From assembly GCF_002160915.1 (NCBI RefSeq), contig NZ_NFLM01000004.1, positions 62,001 through 126,000 on the forward strand: a stretch of 64,000 nucleotides of DNA, read 5' to 3'. Within the stretch, counting starts at the first letter, position 1, and every line of letters starts with the position of its first letter. Origin of the DNA: Faecalibacterium sp. An121. GTDB lineage: Bacteria; Bacillota; Clostridia; Oscillospirales; Ruminococcaceae. The notes beneath the pieces were generated by a model. It was not told the origin of the DNA and searched no databases. It saw only the letters and a program-made list of their open reading frames with translations. Below, piece after piece: positions 24,826-32,889 of this stretch. A program made the translations under genes and the position numbers.

Positions 24826-25751
24826 AGGCCCGCCTCCCGCGCTGCAAGCAGCGACACCCCGATGGCGTTGTCGCTTGCGTATTGTGCCGGCACAAACAGC
24901 ACCGAGGGCAGGCGCTGCTGCACCCAGTCCCGGATGATATCGCTGCTCATGACGCCGCCGGCGCAGACCACCGGCAGCCCGGGATACTGCTCCAGAGCGG
25001 CCCGGGTCATCCGGACCACCGTGTCCGCCACGCAGAGCAGGCAGTATTTGCAGACATAGGCAGGGCTTTTGCCCTGGGCCAGCAGGGCGCCGCACTGGTT
25101 CTCCAGCCCCGAGAGACTGCAATCCATCCCCCGGACGCTGGACTTGGGCCGGATCGCATCGGGGCACTGGGCGGCCAGCCGGGACACCTCGGCCCCCGCC
25201 GGGAAGGCAAAGCCCAGCTTTACCCCCAGACGGTCCACGGCCTGTCCGGCGTAAAGATCGGTGCTGGTGCCCAGCTGCCGGATCTGGCGCACCTGGTCGC
25301 ACAGCAGCAGGTCGGTGGTGCCCCCCGAGATGTGGAACAGCAGCACCTGCCGGCGGAACAGCTCCTCCCCTTTGGCCGCAAAAAGAGCCGCCGCCGCATG
25401 GCCCTGCTGGTGGGTGGTGCGCACCAGCGGCACTCCCCGGCCCAGAGCAAAGGCCTGCCCGGCGCCAACACCCGCCAGAAAGCAGGGCATATAACTGCCC
25501 TCCACCGGGCGCGGCTTTTCGGATACGCCCACCGCGTCGATCAAAGTCAGGTCGAATTCGGTCCCCAGTTCGGCCAGCATAGCGGGCAGGGCCGCGGTAT
25601 GGTGAAAGAGCGCGTCGCTCTGACGCAGGCCCAGCTGCCCTTCCTTCACCGGCAAAAAACGCTTTTTTGCGCAAATGACCTCCCCGGCTGTGGCAAAGAC
25701 AGCCAGAGAGGTCGCATAGTTGCTGGTATCAATGCCCAGTGTATAGCTCAC
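24813..25751 (-). CDS. Divergent TsaD/Kae1-like (peptidase M22 family) protein
   Basis: A 312-residue ASKHA-fold protein in which each landmark of TsaD is present but altered: GIDTSNYATSLAVF at the start, THQQGHAAA keeping the metal-binding H-x3-H, SGGTTDLLLC in place of SGGHT, AVDRLGVKLGFAFPAG, SLSGLEN, CAGGVMSSDI and QYASDNAIG near the end. True TsaD makes t6A in tRNA with TsaB/TsaE; this one is probably the paralogue common in clostridial nusB-xseA operons, of unknown function. Overlaps nusB by ATGA and xseA by 13 bases. Confidence 0.75.
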   Translation of the reverse strand: MSYTLGIDTSNYATSLAVFATAGEVICAKKRFLPVKEGQLGLRQSDALFHHTAALPAMLAELGTEFDLTLIDAVGVSEKPRPVEGSYMPCFLAGVGAGQAFALGRGVPLVRTTHQQGHAAAALFAAKGEELFRRQVLLFHISGGTTDLLLCDQVRQIRQLGTSTDLYAGQAVDRLGVKLGFAFPAGAEVSRLAAQCPDAIRPKSSVRGMDCSLSGLENQCGALLAQGKSPAYVCKYCLLCVADTVVRMTRAALEQYPGLPVVCAGGVMSSDIIRDWVQQRLPSVLFVPAQYASDNAIGVSLLAAREAGLWLK

Positions 25752-26203
25752 GGCTGTACAGGCTCCTCCTGCGCGCCGGCCTCGTCCTCTGTAAGGCCCG
25801 ACTCCCGGGCGATGCTGCCCAGCAGGCCATTGACGAACTGGTAATCCTCATCTGCGCCGTATTTTTTTGCCAGCTCCACCGCCTCGTTGATGGCGACGCT
25901 GGGCTTGTGCTCGGCACCGTACAGCATCTCGGCGATGGCCAGACGCAGCACCGTGATGGTCACACGGGGGATGCGCTCCATGGTCCAGCCCCGCAGATGG
26001 GCGCGGATCAGGTCGTCCACCTCCGCCGAATGTTCGTAGTAATCCCGCAGAAGGCAGGCGCCAAAGGCGTCCACCGGGCGCTCCTCATCATTTTCACGGT
26101 TGGCCTCCAGGGCGTCCTCCAGGGGCAGTTCGCCAAACGTCTGGGAAAAGGCCAGCAGGAACGCATTTTCACGGGCCTGGCGGCGGGACATCTGATTTTC
26201 CAT
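25748..26203 (-). CDS. nusB: Transcription antitermination factor NusB
   Basis: NusB works with S10 (NusE) in rRNA antitermination. The 151-residue helical protein has the N-terminal SRRQARENAFLLAFSQ motif and the C-terminal NEAVELAKKYGADEDYQFVNGLLG. Start ATG follows GAGAGGA. It lies after asp23, with a strong hairpin between them, and overlaps the next gene by ATGA. Confidence 0.95.
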   Translation of the reverse strand: MENQMSRRQARENAFLLAFSQTFGELPLEDALEANRENDEERPVDAFGACLLRDYYEHSAEVDDLIRAHLRGWTMERIPRVTITVLRLAIAEMLYGAEHKPSVAINEAVELAKKYGADEDYQFVNGLLGSIARESGLTEDEAGAQEEPVQP

Positions 26204-26232
26204 AGTATTCCTCTCACAACAATCAAATTCCC

Positions 26233-26254
26233 CTCTGCAGGCACACCTGCAGAG
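26233..26254. other. Hairpin between asp23 and nusB
   Basis: CTCTGCAGG (26233-26241) pairs with CCTGCAGAG (26246-26254) around a 4-base loop. The T-rich stretch (TCGTTTTTC) lies on the plus-strand side, so it is a good terminator only for plus-strand RNA; in the asp23-nusB transcript it is a bare hairpin. Confidence 0.5.
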
Positions 26255-26281
26255 AGGTCGTTTTTCTTTATGATCTTTCGG

Positions 26282-26662
26282 TCACTCCGCGGCCGGATCG
26301 GACGGCTCGGCAGCCAGGCCCGCAATGATCAGATTGACCCGGCTGACGGTGACGCGGGTCATATTCTGGACCGCGTTCTTCACATTCTTCTGCACCTTTT
26401 CGGCCATGACCGGAATGCAGGTGCCGAAGCGGACCACCAGGTTCAGGGTGATATCCGCCGTGCCTTCCCGCATCTCCACCGTGACCGGCGACTGAATGTT
26501 GACCATCTCCAGCAGCTCTTTGGCTTTTTTGCTCTGCTGCCTGCCGCAGGAGACTTCGGCCACACCCTCGATCTCAAGCGCCGCACAGCGCGCGATCTTT
26601 GCGATGACCTCTGTGGAGATCTGAAGGCTCCCGCCCATAAGATCCATATTCTGCATATCCAT
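26282..26662 (-). CDS. Asp23/Gls24 family envelope stress protein
   Basis: A 126-residue cytoplasmic protein of the Asp23 (DUF322, YqhY-like) family. Typical segments are GSLQISTEVIAKIARCAALEIEGV, ADITLNLVVRFG and PVMAEKVQKNVKNAVQNMT, then VNLIIAGLA. Family members are linked to envelope homeostasis and, next to nusB and accBC in Bacillus, to lipid metabolism; the exact role is unclear. Start ATG follows CGGAGGACC. It leads the nusB-recN operon from the promoter at 26815-26843. Confidence 0.92.
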   Translation of the reverse strand: MDMQNMDLMGGSLQISTEVIAKIARCAALEIEGVAEVSCGRQQSKKAKELLEMVNIQSPVTVEMREGTADITLNLVVRFGTCIPVMAEKVQKNVKNAVQNMTRVTVSRVNLIIAGLAAEPSDPAAE

Positions 26663-26814
26663 TCTACGGTCCTCCGTTCATTCCGGCACGATTTGGATGC
26701 CGTTGCTCTGGTCCTGCCGCCTCCGCTATGCTGCGCAGGGCGGACAGCTTTTTTGCAGTTTTACACCCGGCTCGGGCTGCCGCGCTTTGGGGCCGGATCA
26801 CTGCTTGTGCAATT

Positions 26815-26843
26815 ATTATACCATCCTTTTTGCATTTTCACAA
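26815..26843 (-). promoter_or_regulatory. Sigma-A promoter of the asp23-nusB operon
   Basis: -35 TTGTGA (26838-26843) and -10 TATAAT (26815-26820) are 17 bases apart on the minus strand. The leader to asp23 is about 145 bases. This separates the vegetative operon from the sporulation genes upstream; the rest of the 26663-26849 gap shows no gene. Confidence 0.7.
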
Positions 26844-26849
26844 CACCTT

Positions 26850-27479
26850 TTACTTGACTTCCACCACAGTGATATTCTGGGCAGTCACATTGCTTTTACT
26901 CATCACGATGTCACGGATCTGAGCCACCTGGGCGGCGGTCAGCGCCTCCCCCGAGGTCATCACGGTCAGATCCGCCCGGCCCGACTGCAAAAAGCACAGA
27001 CAGTCGGCAAAGCCTTTGGCTTTGATCAGGGTCTCGATCTCGTTTTCTGCGTTGATGTCCTCCAGATTGGCGGTCATCTGGGCCGTGTAATCCGCCTTTT
27101 CCTGTTCGGACAGGGAGGAATCCTTCAGGGTTTTCTGGATGGTGTCCAGCGCCTCGTCGTGGGCTTTTTCCCGTTTGAGCCTGGCCTCGTCGAAGAACTG
27201 GCTGCCGGTGTCGTTGGCCACGCTGACCAGCTGGGCTTCGCCATAGTTTTTGCTCACCGAAGAAGCCGCTTCCGCCTCGGTGGGCAGCGCGTCGGTGATC
27301 CGGGCCTTGCCGGACGGCTCAGAGGACGCGGACTGGGAAGCGGCGGAGGCGGCAGTCTCCACCGACAAAGCGTCCAGGTCTGTTTGGGCGTACTGCCAGT
27401 TCAGATAGCAGGCCACCGCCAGGGCGGCAGCCAGGGTGACAGCGGTGGCACGGCGGGTATTTTTGGCGATGTTTCTCAT
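26850..27479 (-). CDS. spoIIIAH: Stage III sporulation protein AH
   Basis: SpoIIIAH sits in the mother-cell membrane and forms with forespore SpoIIQ the channel that links both cells. The 209-residue protein has a short cytosolic start, one membrane helix (AVTLAAALAVACYLNW), a variable linker rich in Ser/Ala, then the YscJ/FliF-like ring domain with FFDEARLKREKAHDEALDTI and the C-terminal VMTSGEALTAAQVAQIRDIV. Start ATG follows GGGAGGG. Last gene of the operon. Confidence 0.92.
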   Translation of the reverse strand: MRNIAKNTRRATAVTLAAALAVACYLNWQYAQTDLDALSVETAASAASQSASSEPSGKARITDALPTEAEAASSVSKNYGEAQLVSVANDTGSQFFDEARLKREKAHDEALDTIQKTLKDSSLSEQEKADYTAQMTANLEDINAENEIETLIKAKGFADCLCFLQSGRADLTVMTSGEALTAAQVAQIRDIVMSKSNVTAQNITVVEVK

Positions 27480-27524
27480 AGAACGGTCCCTCCCTTAAGT
27501 AGTCGATGATGGATGGGGCGGCGG

Positions 27525-28040
27525 TCAGCTTTGGCGCTGCTCCACGCAGATGCGGTTGGCGGGCACGTCGAGCAGCGCCGATACCAGCGCTGTGATCCGC
27601 GCTTCCACCCCCACGTCCCCGCCCCCTTCGCACAGGACGGCCACCCCGCAGACGGTGGGCAGGTAGGTAGTCTCCTCCAGTGCGGAGCCATCCTCCAGAA
27701 GGACGTGGGTCTGCTGGCTCTGGCCGCTGCCTGTCTGAGTGTCCAGCGCATAGATCCTCTCCTCTCCGCTTTCCAGCGTGATCATTACGGTGGTCCGGCC
27801 GGCTCCCTCCATCTGGCCGATCAGCTCTGCCAGGCGGGTCTCCAGCCGGGCCTGGTATGCCTCGGCATCCGGAGTGGCCGCATCCTGCTGCGAAGAAGCC
27901 TGCCGGGGTGCGGCGGGCCACAGTTCGCTGCACAGGATCAGCAGCATGGCCGCCGTGCCCAGCAGCACCGCCAGGGAGGCGGCCCGGGGCTTTTCCCTCT
28001 GGCCCTTCAGCCAGGCTGCCAGGCGTTCCTGCCAAGCCAT
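27525..28040 (-). CDS. spoIIIAG: Stage III sporulation protein AG
   Basis: SpoIIIAG forms a large ring in the mother-cell side of the feeding-tube channel. The 171-residue protein has one N-terminal membrane helix (about 22-41) and a periplasmic domain with YQARLETRLAELIGQMEGAG, TVMITLESGEERIYA, and VEARITALVSALLDVPANRI typical of the family. Start at 28040 behind GAAGGAGG; an in-frame ATG further upstream lies in spoIIIAF. Confidence 0.9.
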   Translation of the reverse strand: MAWQERLAAWLKGQREKPRAASLAVLLGTAAMLLILCSELWPAAPRQASSQQDAATPDAEAYQARLETRLAELIGQMEGAGRTTVMITLESGEERIYALDTQTGSGQSQQTHVLLEDGSALEETTYLPTVCGVAVLCEGGGDVGVEARITALVSALLDVPANRICVEQRQS

Positions 28041-28044
28041 GGTC

Positions 28045-28515
28045 TCATCCTCCTTCCGGCGTTTCGCTCCACTGGATCTCCTCTGCCCCGATGCCCAGGG
28101 CATTGCAGAGCAGCCGCTGGGCCGCCGCCCTGCCCTGGGGCGGGCATCCCGTCACCTGCACCCACGCGGCCCGGACCCCGGCGTCGGAGGGCTCGAGACG
28201 GACCTGCACCGTCACGTCCAGGCCTTCCTGTCCGGCCAGCTGCCGGGCCAGGTCTTCGGACAGGTCCCGTTCGGCCTGCCGGAGGATGGCCTCCTCCGCC
28301 GTGCCGTAGGAGGAAGCGGTCACCTGGGGCAGGACCAGATCGGCCGCCCCGGCCCGGATGCCGGGCAGGGCATGAAAAAGGGCTACTAAGATATATAACC
28401 CCGCCGCCGCTTTTATGCACTGGCGGCCCCGCACATCCCCCAGCAGCCGTCCCACCAGTTCGGCGCAGATGCAGGCGGTGCAGAATACGGCCACCGCCGT
28501 CTTGAGCTGCTGCAT
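28045..28515 (-). CDS. spoIIIAF: Stage III sporulation protein AF
   Basis: A 156-residue membrane protein with two N-terminal helices (AVAVFCTACICAELVGRLL and IKAAAGLYILVALFHAL) and a soluble C-terminal domain. It is part of the SpoIIIA complex in the outer forespore membrane. Sequence is weakly conserved; the assignment rests on topology, the LEPSDAGV-type soluble domain and exact order between AE and AG. Start follows GGAGGCGGATGAAGG. Confidence 0.85.
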   Translation of the reverse strand: MQQLKTAVAVFCTACICAELVGRLLGDVRGRQCIKAAAGLYILVALFHALPGIRAGAADLVLPQVTASSYGTAEEAILRQAERDLSEDLARQLAGQEGLDVTVQVRLEPSDAGVRAAWVQVTGCPPQGRAAAQRLLCNALGIGAEEIQWSETPEGG

Positions 28516-28518
28516 CCT

Positions 28519-29604
28519 TCATCCGCCTCCCATCGCAAACAGCAGGGCTGTGCCCAGGACCGCCATTCCAAAGACCAGCGCCGTGGCCGCCGCCAGGCCC
28601 TGCACCGCTTCCCGCAGGCAGTTGAACAGGGCGGCGCACCGGCTGATCCCTGCCGCGCTGCACAGCAGCTCACAGCCAAACAGCAGCGCCGCATGGACCA
28701 GCAGGATCATGTACAGGGGCAGGAACTCGGCGGCCAGCACAGCGATGGCGCCAAAGCCCAGCCCGCTTTTCAGCAGCTGCATCCCGCTGAGCACCGTGCC
28801 GGCTGCATCGCTGAGGCTCTGCCCGATGATGGGCACCGTACCGGTGAGCAGCTGGCCCAGCTGCTGGCTGGTGCGGTCCAGCTGGACGGTAAAGACTCGC
28901 TGCAGCCCCAGCAGAGCCCCAAATGCCCGGCCGGCCCAGCCCAGTCCCTTGCGGAACAGCTGTCCCACGCTGCGGCAGGCTGTGGCCAGAGCGGCCTCGG
29001 TGCTGATGCAGCAGGCGGTGCTGAGAGCAAGGTAGCAATGGAGCAGCGGCGGCACCCAGCTGCAAAGAAGCTGGGCCAGCAGGCACAGCCCCGTAAGGAA
29101 CAGCCCGCCGGCGGCAGCCGCCGCGGTGGGTTCGCCGCCGGCGATCAGGACCCCTTCGTACACGGGGATGAAGCCCAGCAGAAACATCCGCCACCCCTCC
29201 AGCTTTTCGCATACCGTTTGAGCCAGAGCGGCCAGGGCGGTCCAGCACAGCAGGGCGCTGCCCCCTGCCGCCGCCAAGTCCAGCAGGTCGGCCCGGCCCT
29301 CCTGGGCAAAAAAGGAGAGCAGCAGCACCACCAGCAAAAACAGCAGCACCTGGGCATAGCCCGCCACCGAATCCCGCATGGTTTGGGCCAGGTCCCCCGG
29401 CAGGATATCCCGGATGGCCCGCCATGGGTCCTCCACAAAATCCTCCAGGGTGACGGGGGCACTGTCCAGATAGGGCTGCCAGCTTTCCTGGCCGGGCAGG
29501 GCCTGCTGGTCAGCGGCAAGCGCGGCGGCCCGGGGCGCAGCCAGGCCCAGCAGCAGGACCGCCGCCGCTGTCAGCGCCGTGCGCTTCAACCAGTCCATTC
29601 CCAT
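28519..29604 (-). CDS. spoIIIAE: Stage III sporulation protein AE
   Basis: SpoIIIAE is a multipass membrane protein thought to be a permease-like core of the SpoIIIA apparatus. The protein of about 361 residues has a signal-like N-terminus, the early motif DPWRAIRDILPGDL, and several membrane helices, with SDAAGTVLSGMQLLKSG and the conserved GTVPIIGQSLSDA. The start is taken as ATG 29604 (or 29598), overlapping the end of spoIIIAD, behind GGAGG. Confidence 0.92.
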   Translation of the reverse strand: MGMDWLKRTALTAAAVLLLGLAAPRAAALAADQQALPGQESWQPYLDSAPVTLEDFVEDPWRAIRDILPGDLAQTMRDSVAGYAQVLLFLLVVLLLSFFAQEGRADLLDLAAAGGSALLCWTALAALAQTVCEKLEGWRMFLLGFIPVYEGVLIAGGEPTAAAAAGGLFLTGLCLLAQLLCSWVPPLLHCYLALSTACCISTEAALATACRSVGQLFRKGLGWAGRAFGALLGLQRVFTVQLDRTSQQLGQLLTGTVPIIGQSLSDAAGTVLSGMQLLKSGLGFGAIAVLAAEFLPLYMILLVHAALLFGCELLCSAAGISRCAALFNCLREAVQGLAAATALVFGMAVLGTALLFAMGGG

Positions 29605-29969
29605 ATCATTTTGCAGACCTCCTCCAACAGGGGCCAGAGCGCGGCCAACGTCAGCACCCGCCCCGCAAAAGCCGTGCACCAGGCCAGGGCCTCGGCCTCG
29701 GCTTCCTTGCATACGGCGCAGGCATAATCGGTCAGCAGCAGCACCCCGGCGCACCGCAGCAGGCTGGTAAAGGCCACGCCGTCCACCCGGCCTGCCAGGG
29801 CGGTCAGGCCGGCGGCCATCCCCTGCAGGACAGCGGTCAGCCGGGCCAAGATGGCCAGCCCTGCCGCCAGCGACAACAGCAGGGCAAAGGCCGGGGCGGA
29901 CCGGTGCAGCAGGCCGTACAATAGGGCCGCCGCTGCCGCCAGCCCCAGCGTGGGCAGCAGCGCTTCCAT
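29586..29969 (-). CDS. spoIIIAD: Stage III sporulation protein AD
   Basis: A membrane protein of about 127 residues with four predicted helices, matching SpoIIIAD in length, topology and order. The segment GVAFTSLLRCAGVLLLTDYACAVCKEA-like region (acidic and Cys residues before a helix) is typical. I prefer ATG 29969 with AGGCGG eight bases upstream; a GTG at 29978 is possible. Its end overlaps the start of spoIIIAE. Confidence 0.88.
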   Translation of the reverse strand: MEALLPTLGLAAAAALLYGLLHRSAPAFALLLSLAAGLAILARLTAVLQGMAAGLTALAGRVDGVAFTSLLRCAGVLLLTDYACAVCKEAEAEALAWCTAFAGRVLTLAALWPLLEEVCKMIWEWTG

Positions 29970-29981
29970 CAGCGTCACCGC

Positions 29982-30176
29982 CTAGAGGGCAAACAGGGAT
30001 TTGATGGTCACAAACAGGTCGCTGATCTGCTGCACCAGCATGGACAAGACCACCACCAGCCCTGCCAAGGTGGTCATCATGGCCTGATCCTCCCGGCCCG
30101 AGCGGATCAGCAGCTGGTTGAGCACTGCCACGATGATCCCGATGGCTGCGATTTTGAAAACGAGATCGATCTCCAA
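29982..30176 (-). CDS. spoIIIAC: Stage III sporulation protein AC
   Basis: A very small protein of 64 residues with two membrane helices: LEIDLVFKIAAIGIIVAVLN, then SGREDQAMMTTLAGLVVVLS. This is the clear SpoIIIAC signature. The start must be TTG at 30174-30176, with AAAGGAG about 11 bases upstream; there is no in-frame ATG. It lies between spoIIIAB and spoIIIAD. Confidence 0.92.
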   Translation of the reverse strand: MEIDLVFKIAAIGIIVAVLNQLLIRSGREDQAMMTTLAGLVVVLSMLVQQISDLFVTIKSLFAL

Positions 30177-30199
30177 AGCCCTGTCATCTCCTTTGCCTT

Positions 30200-30685
30200 T
30201 TATAGCACCAGCAGCCCCAGTATGGCGCCGGCCGCCAGGCCCAGCCGCCGGTCCATGCTGGCGGAAAGCCGCTCCTCCTCCCTGGCCTTTTCCAGAAACA
30301 CACCGAACCGCCGCAGGTAATAATCCAGCTGGGCGCAGGCCCGTCCGGCGTCGGTGCGGCCCAGCTGGCCGAAGCAGACCGCAAAGCAGGCGGCTTCCTC
30401 CAAGCTCAGGTCGGCGGGGGGCTGCATCCCGGCAAAGCACTCTGCTTTTTTCATCGCCCGGCCCAGGCTGTCCCCGGGGCTGTACTCGGCTGCCAGGGTG
30501 CGGTACAGCTGTCCCAGGTCCGTGCGCCGGTAGGCGATCTCCTGCCGCAGCCTGGTCAGCAGGGCAATGGTCTGTTCCAGGGTGCGGCGGCGCCGGGCCA
30601 GCTTCTGGCGGCGGGCGTCCCCCGCGCAAAAGCCACAGACGGCCAGCAGGGCGGCGGCAGCCCAGCGCAATGCTGCGGCGCTCAT
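30200..30685 (-). CDS. spoIIIAB: Stage III sporulation protein AB
   Basis: A 161-residue protein with membrane helices at both ends and a helical cytosolic middle, distantly like GspF/PilC platform proteins. The conserved RRRTLEQTIALLTRLRQEIAY-like helix and the tail RRLGLAAGAILGLLVL fit SpoIIIAB. The ATG overlaps the spoIIIAA stop. With SpoIIIAA it is believed to power the SpoIIIA export machinery. Confidence 0.9.
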   Translation of the reverse strand: MSAAALRWAAAALLAVCGFCAGDARRQKLARRRRTLEQTIALLTRLRQEIAYRRTDLGQLYRTLAAEYSPGDSLGRAMKKAECFAGMQPPADLSLEEAACFAVCFGQLGRTDAGRACAQLDYYLRRFGVFLEKAREEERLSASMDRRLGLAAGAILGLLVL

Positions 30686-31578
30686 AACAAGTGCACCCCG
30701 CTGATCCGGCCGGGGTCCTGCCGGCCGGCCAACACCACCACGGCCCGCAGCATCTTCTGCTGCATCATGTATGCCACCTGGGGACGGCGCATCGCCTCCT
30801 CCAGGCTGGCGGCGTGGAGGCTCGCAATGCAGTCCGCCCCGCCAAAGAACCCCTGCTCAAGCCCCCGCACCTCCTCCATGCCGCCCAGCTCGTCCAGTAC
30901 CACCACCTGGGGGGCCAGGGTCCGCAGGGCCATCTGCAGAGCCTTTTCTTTGGGCAGCCCGGCGATCCGATCCAGGGGCGGCTGCTGTCCGGCCAGCCCC
31001 TGGGGCCACAGTTCCTCCCTCTGGTCGATGACGGCCACCGCCCGGCCCAACCCGGCCAGAAAGGCCGCCATGGCGCGCAGCAGGGTGGTCTTGCCGCTGT
31101 CGGGTTCCCCGGCCACCAGAAGCCCGGTGAAATGCCCGGCCAGCAGGGTTTCCAGCCGGGGCGGCAGGACCGCCTTTTTGGACCGGGCAATCCGCAGATC
31201 CAGGGAATACACCTCCTGCAGCATCACCCCTTCTTCCGGGTGGTCCAGGTAACGCCCGCCCACTCCCACCCGGTGCCCGCCGGGCAGGGTGAGATAGCCC
31301 TGGGCCAGCTCCGCCTGGTGGGTGTGCACCGACTTGCCGCAGAGGGTATAAAGGGCTTCCTCCAGCTGATCCCGGGTGGGCCGCAATCGGGCCAGCTCTT
31401 CCGGGCAGCCGGGCAGCTGTCCGGCCGGGCAAAGCCGTCCCGAAAGGTTCATCCAGACCGGACACTCTGCCCGCAGCCGCACTTCATGCACCTGCTGTGC
31501 AGTCCGGGGTCCCACCCGGGCCAGCGGCCCGCTCAAAAAGGGCGGCAGCGCCTGCACCGCCTGCTGATACTCGTCCAT
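30682..31578 (-). CDS. spoIIIAA: Stage III sporulation protein AA (secretion-type ATPase)
   Basis: SpoIIIAA resembles PilT/VirB11 ATPases of secretion systems and is needed for forespore maturation. The 298-residue protein has an R3H-like N-terminal part with VHEVRLRAECPVWM, Walker A VAGEPDSGKTTLLR near residue 155, and VVVLDELGGMEEV as Walker B region, followed by CIASLHAASLEEA. Start ATG follows AGGAGGTGG. It is the first gene of the spoIIIA operon, 63 bases after spoIVB. Confidence 0.95.
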   Translation of the reverse strand: MDEYQQAVQALPPFLSGPLARVGPRTAQQVHEVRLRAECPVWMNLSGRLCPAGQLPGCPEELARLRPTRDQLEEALYTLCGKSVHTHQAELAQGYLTLPGGHRVGVGGRYLDHPEEGVMLQEVYSLDLRIARSKKAVLPPRLETLLAGHFTGLLVAGEPDSGKTTLLRAMAAFLAGLGRAVAVIDQREELWPQGLAGQQPPLDRIAGLPKEKALQMALRTLAPQVVVLDELGGMEEVRGLEQGFFGGADCIASLHAASLEEAMRRPQVAYMMQQKMLRAVVVLAGRQDPGRISGVHLL

Positions 31579-31618
31579 CTCTGTCCACCTCCTTGGCCCG
31601 GTCGCCCGGGGTTACAAC

Positions 31619-31626
31619 ACTATATG
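31619..31626 (-). promoter_or_regulatory. Possible sigma-E -10 box before spoIIIAA
   Basis: CATATAGT on the minus strand is one base from the sigma-E -10 consensus CATACAnT. No ATA is found at the expected -35 distance, so the call is weak; it is listed because a mother-cell promoter is expected here. Confidence 0.25.
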
Positions 31627-31641
31627 GCCCGGCCTGTCCCT

Positions 31642-32889
31642 TTAGAACCGCGCAGGCGCCGGTTCTTCTTCCAGGCTCTCGGCCTGGGCCAGCATGGTCT
31701 CGGCAAAGATGGCATACCCACGGGTGGGATCGTTGACCAGCACATGGGTCACCGCCCCCGCCAGCCTGCCGTTCTGAAGGATGGGACTGCCGCTCATCCC
31801 CTGGACGATGCCCCCAGTCTGTCCCAGCAGGTCAGGGTCTGTGACATGGATGACCATATTGCGGATCTCCTCCGCGTCGGACACCTTCTCGATCTCCACG
31901 TCGTACAGCTGCGGGGTCTGGCCCAGGATGGTGGTCAGGATCTGGGCCGGGCCCGCCGTCACCTCCTGGGCAAAGGCCACTTCCATCCGGGTGCCGGAGA
32001 AGCTGGTCCGGGTCTGCCCGTAGACGCCGTTCTCCCCGTTGATCGCAATGGTGCCCACGGCGTGGCTGCCGATGAACTTACCCTTCAGCTCGCCGGGGCT
32101 GCCGGCGGTGCCCACGGCACAGCCCACGATCTCACAGGGAACGATCTCCCCGCTGCGCAGCGCAATGCTCTGGCCGGTGTCCCCGTCGCTGATGGAGTGG
32201 CCCAGACCCGCAAAGACCCCCTTTTCCTCGTCGATGAAGGTCAGGGTCCCCACCCCCGCAGAGGAATCCCGCACCCACATGCCCGCCCGCCATTCCCCGG
32301 CGGCGGCATCCCAGCAGGGGGTGAGCCGGGCCTCGCGCTGTTCCCCGTCCCGGACGTACACCACCCGCACCGGCTGTCCCGCGGCGGCAGCCAGGGCGGC
32401 TTTTACGGCGTCGTTGCCCTCGGTGGGGGTATCACCGATGCAGATCACACGGTCGCCCAGGCGCAGTCCCGCGGCTTTGGCCGGGTTGACCGGGGCGCCG
32501 GCGTCGTCGGTGAGGTCGGTAAAGCCCACGATCAGCGCTCCCTCCGAGAACATCTTGACCCCGAAGGGAGTGCCGCAGACGGTGACGCTCTGCCGCGGGG
32601 TGACCACGGCCTGCACCCGCTTGACGGGAAATATGCCGCCGATCGAGAGGGTGGCCTGGTAGCTGCCCACCGTCCGGGTGCTGACCACGTTCCGCGCTCC
32701 GCCGCTGCCCAGAGGCTGGATATAGGAAAACCGCGGCAGAGCCAGCGTCTGGCCCGGTTCCAGCAGGATATGGTCGGGCAGGCTGCTGTACAGCCAGCCC
32801 AAGGCGGCCGTCAGGGCCACCAGCAGATAAGAAATGCCCAACCGGCCCAGCGGGCAGGTACGGGCTTTTTTACGGCCTGTTCTTCTCAC
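31642..32889 (-). CDS. spoIVB: SpoIVB serine peptidase
   Basis: SpoIVB is secreted by the forespore and triggers pro-sigma-K processing by cutting SpoIVFA. The 415-residue protein has an N-terminal membrane anchor, a PDZ domain (about 95-180, GALIVGFTDLTDD, GLRLGDRVICIGD) and the S55 peptidase domain with His in FAGLGHSISD and Ser in GMSGSPILQNG. The start is GTG at 32889, overlapping the stop of the GerAB-like gene as GTGA, with GGGAG upstream. Confidence 0.95.
   Translation of the reverse strand: MRRTGRKKARTCPLGRLGISYLLVALTAALGWLYSSLPDHILLEPGQTLALPRFSYIQPLGSGGARNVVSTRTVGSYQATLSIGGIFPVKRVQAVVTPRQSVTVCGTPFGVKMFSEGALIVGFTDLTDDAGAPVNPAKAAGLRLGDRVICIGDTPTEGNDAVKAALAAAAGQPVRVVYVRDGEQREARLTPCWDAAAGEWRAGMWVRDSSAGVGTLTFIDEEKGVFAGLGHSISDGDTGQSIALRSGEIVPCEIVGCAVGTAGSPGELKGKFIGSHAVGTIAINGENGVYGQTRTSFSGTRMEVAFAQEVTAGPAQILTTILGQTPQLYDVEIEKVSDAEEIRNMVIHVTDPDLLGQTGGIVQGMSGSPILQNGRLAGAVTHVLVNDPTRGYAIFAETMLAQAESLEEEPAPARF

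Noticed and set aside
24826-25674. Apparent N-terminal extension of xseA
   Set aside because: It overlaps the TsaD paralogue in another frame; the ExoVII large subunit starts naturally at 24825.
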